64,000 nucleotides of DNA from Streptomyces sp. ITFR-21. GTDB lineage: Bacteria; Actinomycetota; Actinomycetes; Streptomycetales; Streptomycetaceae. Where the stretch lies: positions 5,740,001 through 5,804,000 of the forward strand of contig NZ_CP134605.1 of assembly GCF_031844685.1 (NCBI RefSeq), read 5' to 3'. Below are positions 59,326 to 64,000 of this stretch, piece by piece. Under the pieces are notes generated by a model. The model did not search any database. It saw only the letters and a list, made by a program, of their open reading frames with translations, and was not told where the DNA came from. The position numbers and the translations under genes are program-made. Numbering within the stretch: the first letter of the stretch is position 1; every line of letters begins with the position of its first letter.

Positions 59326-60533
59326 TCAGGCGGGGAGGACCTGCGCGGACCAGGCGGTGGGGTGTTCGAACAGGCCGGTGCGGCGGTGGAGGACGGCCGC
59401 GTCGTCGCCGTCGACGTCGACGTCGTAGACAGGGGAGCCCAGCGGGGTGCTGACGGCGAGGCGGGTCAGCATCAGGGGCGCCAGCCAGCAGTACTTGGCG
59501 GCGCCGTCGGCGGCGACCTGACGGCGTAGACCACCCTCGTCCATGGGGCGGCCGGCGTCGCGCAGGCCCTGGAGGTAGCCGCCGATGACCGCCTCCGAGA
59601 TCTCTGGGAGGAGCCCGGTGGGCATCAGACCGTCGGCGACGCAGTCCGGGATGAGGTTGGCGACGTCCTCGCCGATGCCGTCGACGAACGACCAGTCGAG
59701 AAGGACGGTCCGGTCGCCGGAAAAGCCGGCGGGCGGCGTACCGGGCGGGCCGCCTGGTGGACCGCTGGGCGGGCCGCCCGAAGAGGCGTCGACGGCCAGC
59801 AGATTGAGCGGCCAGACATCAGGTGGCACAGGGTGCGGGGCCCGGACTCAGCGGCGGACAGGAGGGCATCGCGCTGCTCCCACATACGGCGTAGCGCGGT
59901 CCGCAGCGGAGCGGACCAGAAGGCGACGACCGCCGGGTGGTCCCACGGGATGGCGGCGGGGAGGGACTTGCTCGCCACGTACTGGCGGAGCCGGCCACGG
60001 GAGAGCCACGGCCGCTCGGGGAGGCGGTCGGTCCAACGGGCCTGTGCGGCGCCGAGTGCGTGGGCGAAGGCGGCCAGGCGGGGCACCGGCCAGTGGGCGC
60101 CGGGCAGGCCGGCGACATCCTCCAGCCAGAGGACGAAGGAGTGGTCCGGCCGCTCCACCTGGGCGAGTTGGCGCGGGCTGTCGATGCCGGCCGCGGCGAA
60201 GGCGCTCGTCGTCAAGCCGTCGGCATAGGCGAGGGGCTCGCGGCGCCAGTGGTTCCAGTGCCGGGGGTCGGGGCTGGACGCCCACGGTCCCGGGCCGCCG
60301 GGAACGCACAGCTTGACCACCGCGCTGCCGCCCGGCCCGGCGACCCGCCAGACTCCGCCGGTCGCCTGGTTGAGGCCGCCGTGCGCCAGTTCGGTCCAGG
60401 ACGGACCGGCCGTGCCGTCGTCGCCGAGGACGGCGGCGACGGCAGGGGGCACGGCCGACACGGCGGAAGGCGGGGACCCGGGAGGGGTCCCCGCCGCCCC
60501 GGGCGGCCGCGACCCGGTCACCGGCTCGGTCAC
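59326..60533 (-). pseudogene. APH-type phosphotransferase with a frameshift in the catalytic motif
   Basis: The first 225 residues (WTELAHGGLNQATGGVWRVA, VVKLCVPGG, HSFVLWLEDVAGLPG, GAAQARWTDRLPERPW) resemble APH/choline-kinase-fold enzymes. At about 59820 the frame changes exactly at the catalytic motif: CHL then DVWPLNLLA, where one missing base separates His from Asp (HxDxxxxN). The C-terminal part (FSGDRTVLLDWSFVDGIGED, GGYLQGLRDAGRP, KYCWLAPLML) continues in the new frame. The GTG start overlaps the ankyrin gene stop. A sequencing error is possible. Confidence 0.72.
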
Positions 60534-60955
60534 CGTCCCCCGAACAGGGCCAGCAACTCGTTCTTGCCGAAGACCTGGGCGGTCTCGATCGCGGAGGGGG
60601 CACCCGCCGAGGGGTCGGCGCCCGCCTCGACGAGGGCGGCGATCACATCCTCCCCGCCCTTGAAGACGGCGCCGGCCAGCGGGGTCTGGCCCCGGTCGTT
60701 GGCCCGGTCGGGGTCGGCGCCGCGGTCCAGCAGCGCCCGTACCGCCGCGGCGTGGCCGTGGTAGGCGGCGAGCATCAGCAGGGTGTCGCCGCGGTCGTTG
60801 GTGAGGTTGGCGGGGACGCCGGCGTCGATGTAGGCGGCGAGTTGGGCCGCGTCGCCCTGCCGGGCGAGGTCGAAGAGGCGGGTGGCGAAGTCGACGACCT
60901 CGGGGTCGTCGGCGGGGCCGTCACCAGGGGTCAGGTCGGGGGTGGGCTCGGTCAT
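60530..60955 (-). CDS. ankyrin-repeat protein
   Basis: A 141-residue cytoplasmic protein with three ankyrin repeats: LARQGDAAQLAAYIDAGVPA, NDRGDTLLMLAAYHGHAAAV, RGADPDRANDRGQTPLAGAV, then DVIAALVEAGADPSAG. Ankyrin repeats bind other proteins. Its stop overlaps the start of the phosphotransferase pseudogene (GTGA), so the two formed an operon. It starts at ATG 60955 with a leaderless TAGGGT box 7 nt upstream. Confidence 0.88.
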   Translation of the reverse strand: MTEPTPDLTPGDGPADDPEVVDFATRLFDLARQGDAAQLAAYIDAGVPANLTNDRGDTLLMLAAYHGHAAAVRALLDRGADPDRANDRGQTPLAGAVFKGGEDVIAALVEAGADPSAGAPSAIETAQVFGKNELLALFGGR

Positions 60956-60962
60956 GACCACC

Positions 60963-60968
60963 ACCCTA
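60963..60968 (-). promoter_or_regulatory. leaderless -10 box TAGGGT for the ankyrin gene
   Basis: Minus-strand TAGGGT is 7 nt before ATG 60955. It sits directly beside the end of the lipoprotein gene. Confidence 0.5.
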
Positions 60969-61703
60969 CGCAGAGCAGCGACCGTCGAAAAAGGAGATCA
61001 CCACACGTTGTGCCGGCCGGTTGCCGACCCGGACGCCCAGGGGTACGCAGGCACGCCCGTCACCTGCGACGAAGAACGCGCCGATGAAGACGGTGGGCGC
61101 GCCGGGGCAGCCGTGGAAGGCCGCCGCCGGGGCCGGGGACATACCCGAGGCGAGGCCGTACTGCAGTCCCGCGCGGGCCCGCAGTTCGGGGCCGACGGTG
61201 ACGGTGACGGCCTGGGTGTCGTGGAGTTGGGAGTCGATGCGGTAGTGCCAGCCATCGGCGTTGTGGACGCCGTGCGCCTGCTGGTCGCCGTCGGCGAGGG
61301 TGCCGACGCCCCGCCAGATCAGCGGGCCGACGGTGACGTCGTTCCTGGCCGGCGCGGGCGCACCGGACGTGGAGCCGGCGGTCGTGCCCGCCGGGGCGCA
61401 GGTACCGGACCGGGTCCCGGACGTGGGGGCCGGGCCGGGTCCCGGACGTGGGGGCCGGGCCGGGTCCCGGACGTGGGGGCCGGGCCGGGAGAGGCGGGCG
61501 GTGTGTACGCGGTGCCTTCGACGCAGTTCACCGGGCGCGGGTGGGAGACGCTGCCGACCGGCGGGCGGGGAATCCGTCGGACGGGCGGTCGCGGCGGCGC
61601 CCGTTCGGCCGCCCAGCGTGCATCCGGCCAGCAACGCCAGTGCCCCGGCCGCGGCGCCGGCCGTCACGCCTGCTCGCCGCCTTCGACCTGGCAACGGCAC
61701 CAC
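60966..61703 (-). CDS. putative lipoprotein of unknown function
   Basis: About 245 residues. A signal-like N-terminus ends in a lipobox (ALALLAGCTLG, Cys near residue 28), followed by a disordered Pro/Thr-rich segment and a globular C-terminal domain (NDVTVGPLIWRGVGTLADGD, AVTVTVGPELRARAGL, FHGCPGAPTVFIGAFFVAGD, QRVVISFFDGRC). It is not a family I can name. The middle is disturbed: a 25 bp repeat and a change in third-position GC suggest that about 45 residues are now read out of the original frame, which seems to be VNCVEGTAYTPP. Start codon uncertain (GTG 61703, GTG 61700 or TTG 61730). Confidence 0.55.
   Translation of the reverse strand: MVPLPGRRRRAGVTAGAAAGALALLAGCTLGGRTGAAATARPTDSPPAGRQRLPPAPGELRRRHRVHTARLSRPGPHVRDPARPPRPGPGPAPTSGTRSGTCAPAGTTAGSTSGAPAPARNDVTVGPLIWRGVGTLADGDQQAHGVHNADGWHYRIDSQLHDTQAVTVTVGPELRARAGLQYGLASGMSPAPAAAFHGCPGAPTVFIGAFFVAGDGRACVPLGVRVGNRPAQRVVISFFDGRCSA
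61412..61486. repeat. 25 bp tandem repeat, three identical units
   Basis: GGGTCCCGGACGTGGGGGCC plus GGGCC is repeated three times without change inside the lipoprotein gene. As 25 is not divisible by 3, gain or loss of single units shifts the frame. The peptide PGPAPTSGTR is read in one frame in the unit nearest the N-terminus and in another frame in the unit nearest the C-terminus. Confidence 0.92.
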
Positions 61704-61924
61704 CCCCTCGTCAGGACGGTACGTCCTCAACCGGGCCGCTACCAGACCACCGACTGCCGTACCGGTTTCCGGCCATAGGTCACCCGCGGCGCGGGGCCGT
61801 CCCCGGGACGCGGCGGTGGAGGGTGGGCCCCCGGCCCGTCCGGCCTCCCGCGTACCGCAGACGTCCGCGCGGTCCGGGGTGCCGCGTGGCCGGGGGTGTC
61901 GGAGGGGCCGTACACAATGACCGT

Positions 61925-62830
61925 ATGAACCGTGCGACCGTCCTGCTCGACGCGCCCAGCAATCTCGGCCTGCGGCCGCCGGCGCCCGGCACTGTTCCCG
62001 GATGCCACAAGCTGGCCGGCGCGCTGCGCGATCAGGGGCTGGCGGTCGGGCTGGGCGCGCGGGAGGGCGGCGTCGTCACCCCGCCCCGCTACGACCGGGG
62101 GACCTGGCGGGAGGGGGACGGCGTCTTCCACGCGGCGGCCATCGCCGGGTACAGCCGCCGACTGGCCGACCGGCTGCAACCGCTGCTGGCGGCGGGGGAG
62201 TTCCCGGTCGTCCTCGGCGGCGACTGCAGCATCCTCCTCGGCGCCGCCGTCGCCCTGCGCCGCCTCGGCCGCTACGGCCTGGCCTACCTCGACGCCAGCG
62301 CCGACCTGCGCCATCCCGGCAACTCCACCGCCGTCGGCGCCGCCGCGGGCGAGGGGCTCGCCCATGTCACCGGCCGCGGCCAGGACGACGTCACCGACAT
62401 CGAGCACCTGCGCCCCTACGTCCGCGACGAGGACGTCCGGGTGCTCGGCATCCGCGACGGCGACCCCGACCTGCCGGAGCTGGCCGGGCACGGCATCCGG
62501 TACGCCACCGCCGGCAGCATCCGCGCGCGGGGTGCAGAACACAGCGCCCGCGAGGCCCTGGAGCGCCTGGAGTCCGCCGAACTCGACGGCTTCTGGCTGC
62601 ACCTGGACGCCGATGTGCTCGATCCCGCGGTCATGCCCGCGGTGGACAGCCCCGATCCCGGCGGCCTCGGCGTCGCCGAACTCACCGGCCTCGTCACGGT
62701 GCTCGCCCGCTCCCCGCGCTGCGTCGGACTGCACCTGACGATCTACGACCCGGACCTGGACCCCGAGGGGACCGGCGCCGCCCTGCTGGCCGAACTCCTG
62801 ACCGTCTCCCTGGGCGGCGCGCGGACCTGA
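61925..62830 (+). CDS. arginase/agmatinase-family protein with altered metal ligands
   Basis: A 301-residue ureohydrolase-fold protein: VVLGGDCSILLGAAVALRRL, then YLDASADLRHPGNS, and LHLDADVLDPAVMPAVDSP, GGLGVAELTGL. The two-manganese site normally uses GGDH, DAHxD and DxDxxDP. Here the His of DAHxD is Ser, and GGDH is GGDC (the latter not rare). The DxDxxDP part is intact. It may hydrolyse another guanidine compound, or be inactive as an enzyme. ATG 61925. There is no clear ribosome site, so the message may be leaderless. Confidence 0.82.
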   Translation: MNRATVLLDAPSNLGLRPPAPGTVPGCHKLAGALRDQGLAVGLGAREGGVVTPPRYDRGTWREGDGVFHAAAIAGYSRRLADRLQPLLAAGEFPVVLGGDCSILLGAAVALRRLGRYGLAYLDASADLRHPGNSTAVGAAAGEGLAHVTGRGQDDVTDIEHLRPYVRDEDVRVLGIRDGDPDLPELAGHGIRYATAGSIRARGAEHSAREALERLESAELDGFWLHLDADVLDPAVMPAVDSPDPGGLGVAELTGLVTVLARSPRCVGLHLTIYDPDLDPEGTGAALLAELLTVSLGGART

Positions 62831-62848
62831 CGGGGCCGGACCCGGCGG

Positions 62849-62895
62849 GGCAGGCCCGGCGCCGGCGCCGCGGAGATCCCCGCGGCGGACCCTAG
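62849..62895 (+). repeat. possible truncated sixth copy of the CTAG repeat
   Basis: GCGCCGCGGAGATCC and a right end GGACCCTAG agree with the right-hand 40-45 bp of the family (compare copy 4 reversed: GACGCCGCGGAGATCC ... AGACCCTAG). No left end is present. The CTAG holds the original TAG stop of the ketopantoate-reductase-like gene before its frameshift. Confidence 0.4.
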
Positions 62896-62926
62896 ACGGC
62901 CAGCAGCTCCTTCCGTTCGGCGTCCG

Positions 62927-63862
62927 TCAGCCCGCCCGGTCGCGGCGTTCCCGGGCGAAGCGGTTCGCCAGCCGCTGGAGGGTCTCGTTGACCGGGACGG
63001 GCAGGCCCAGTCGGCGGCCGAGCAGCACGACCTCGCCGTTCAGATAGTCGGACTCGATGGAGCCGGTGCCGCGGGTCAGGCTCTGCCAAGAGGAGCCGCC
63101 GCCGAGCGAGGCGCTCTCCACCGGCCGCATCAGCATCCGGTCGCGCCGCTCCTGGGCCGGGTCCTCGTCGCCGGTGTACGCGATGCCCGCCGCGTCCAGC
63201 ACCGCTCGAGCCTCCGCCTTGGCCCGCCGGGTGAGTTCCAGCGCCGGGTCGTCGTCGAGCGCCCCCCACACCGCTCCCACTGCGTTGCCCAGGTTCGCGA
63301 GCAGCTTGGCGTACTTCCACGGCATCACGTCCTCCTTGACCGGCGCCGCGAACCCCGAGCCGGCCAGGTCGGTCGCGATCCGCCGGGTCGTGTCGTCGGC
63401 GCCCGACGGGTAGCGGCCCAGCCGCAGCATCCCGGTCAGCGGCGCGCACGGCGCCCTGACGACCCCCGGTTCCAAGTGCGAGCTGGGCAGCCACACGCAC
63501 ATCGCGTGCACATCTCGGAAGCGGCGCAGCGCCAGCCGCTCGTTCTCCACCCCGTTCTGCGCGCACACCACCGCCGGACGCTCGCCGAACGAGCCCCACA
63601 CCGCGAGGGCGCCCGCGGTGTCCTGGGTCTTCACCGCGAGCACCGGCACATCGTCGCCGCGGGGCGTCAGGTCTTCCGGCCCGTCCGCCACCGGGATCCG
63701 CACCTCACTCGTCCCGTCCGGCAGTTCGAGCCGCAGGCCGTTGGCCCGCAGGACCTGCGCGTGCGCGCCTCTGGCCACCAGGACCACCTCGCGCCCGCTG
63801 TCGAACAGCCGGCCGCCGATCGTCCCGCCGCCCGCGCCCGCGCCGATGACGATGTATCGCAT
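62927..63862 (-). CDS. ketopantoate reductase family protein (ApbA/PanE-like)
   Basis: A 311-residue oxidoreductase with the N-terminal NADP motif MRYIVIGAGAGGGTIGGRLF, VLAVKTQDTAGAL, CAQNGVENE (Asn-Gly-Val-Glu, conserved), the active-site Lys in WKYAKLLANLGNAV, and the helical C-terminal domain with SIESDYLNGEVVLLGRRLG. PanE reduces ketopantoate in pantothenate synthesis; many actinobacterial relatives have other substrates. The C-terminus seems cut short by one missing base near 62940: the +1 frame continues RPGGLTDAERKELLAV to a TAG at 62892. This loss may be harmless. Confidence 0.85.
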   Translation of the reverse strand: MRYIVIGAGAGGGTIGGRLFDSGREVVLVARGAHAQVLRANGLRLELPDGTSEVRIPVADGPEDLTPRGDDVPVLAVKTQDTAGALAVWGSFGERPAVVCAQNGVENERLALRRFRDVHAMCVWLPSSHLEPGVVRAPCAPLTGMLRLGRYPSGADDTTRRIATDLAGSGFAAPVKEDVMPWKYAKLLANLGNAVGAVWGALDDDPALELTRRAKAEARAVLDAAGIAYTGDEDPAQERRDRMLMRPVESASLGGGSSWQSLTRGTGSIESDYLNGEVVLLGRRLGLPVPVNETLQRLANRFARERRDRAG

Positions 63863-64000
63863 ACCGGCAGATTCACACACAGGCTCCACTTCGCCCGCGC
63901 CAGCCCGCCGAACAGCCGGCCTCGGGGTTGCCGGACCCGCCCCCGATCCTGCCGCCGCCGGTCCCGCTTCCCGGTCCCACTCGCCGGACCCGCCTTCGCC

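Noticed and set aside
62000..63600. Extra genes in the 62-64 kb alternative frames
   Set aside because: They are frame shadows of the arginase-family and PanE-like genes. Only the last 16 codons after the PanE-like stop seem meaningful, as its former C-terminus.
1..64000. tRNA, rRNA, riboswitch or prophage
   Set aside because: No cloverleaf with a GGTTCGAATCC-like arm, no rRNA sequence, no recognised riboswitch and no phage structural genes were seen on reading through the window.

Overview
The window is typical chromosomal DNA of a streptomycete (Streptomyces, Actinacidiphila or a close relative). It has very high GC, strong G/C third-position bias, many GTG starts, ATGA/GTGA stop-start overlaps, frequent leaderless promoters (a TAGGGT-like -10 box 6-8 nt before the start codon), and families characteristic of actinomycetes (F420-dependent luciferase-like enzyme, DUF6479, DUF6278, a DasR-type operator). 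There is no rRNA, recognisable tRNA, CRISPR array, intact transposase gene or secondary-metabolite cluster.

Layout. 0-9.3 kb: end of a metallo-beta-lactamase-fold gene, exonuclease III, small conserved genes, an NDH-2-like flavoprotein coupled to a transketolase, a decayed LigD-polymerase remnant, and two metal transporters (CDF and ZIP). 9.5-13.8 kb: gamma-glutamyltranspeptidase, a patch of minisatellites, and a large low-complexity cytoplasmic protein. 14.1-18.8 kb: a compact operon for reductive pyrimidine or hydantoin breakdown (C-N hydrolase, aminotransferase, dihydropyrimidinase, F420-dependent oxidoreductase) with a candidate operator in front and a strong terminator behind. 18.9-25.8 kb: inositol-phosphatase-like and phytoene-dehydrogenase-like genes, sirtuin, NUDIX, glycerate kinase, and the psd-pssA pair for phosphatidylethanolamine. 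26-29 kb: an acyl-CoA dehydrogenase tail and a TetR gene that look like the two ends of a deleted ethylmalonyl-CoA pathway operon, then a HEAT-repeat gene and a radical SAM gene with a LexA-like box. 29.7-34.2 kb: an MFS exporter fused to three carboxypeptidase-regulatory-like domains, and a polytopic membrane protein. 34.4-39.6 kb: four translationally coupled peptidases (M55, M20, S9, S66) behind a near-perfect DasR (dre) operator, best read as a cell-wall-peptide salvage operon. 40-49 kb: two-component system, M14 carboxypeptidase, LapA-like protein, GNAT, a second exonuclease III, a thaumatin-like protein, DUF1304 with TetR, and a YkuD-fold L,D-transpeptidase. 49-64 kb: secreted phospholipase C, SDR with TetR, stand-alone AICAR transformylase, decayed DUF1772 and AraC genes, LysR, allantoicase, hydrolase, broken phosphotransferase with an ankyrin gene, a lipoprotein, an arginase-family gene and a ketopantoate-reductase-like gene.

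The most unusual structural feature is a family of about 165-200 bp repeats with roughly 20 bp inverted ends beginning CTAGGGTCTGTCGGG. Five copies (1920, 21281, 45539, 50634, 59047) and one possible truncated copy (62849) are present. Every copy abuts a TAG stop codon of a neighbouring gene. They look like non-autonomous, IS5-like (MITE) elements that target CTAG.

Several genes are visibly broken (LigD-like, acyl-CoA dehydrogenase, DUF1772, AraC, phosphotransferase). The single-base lesions cluster at 54-63 kb, so real decay and sequencing error both have to be considered there.
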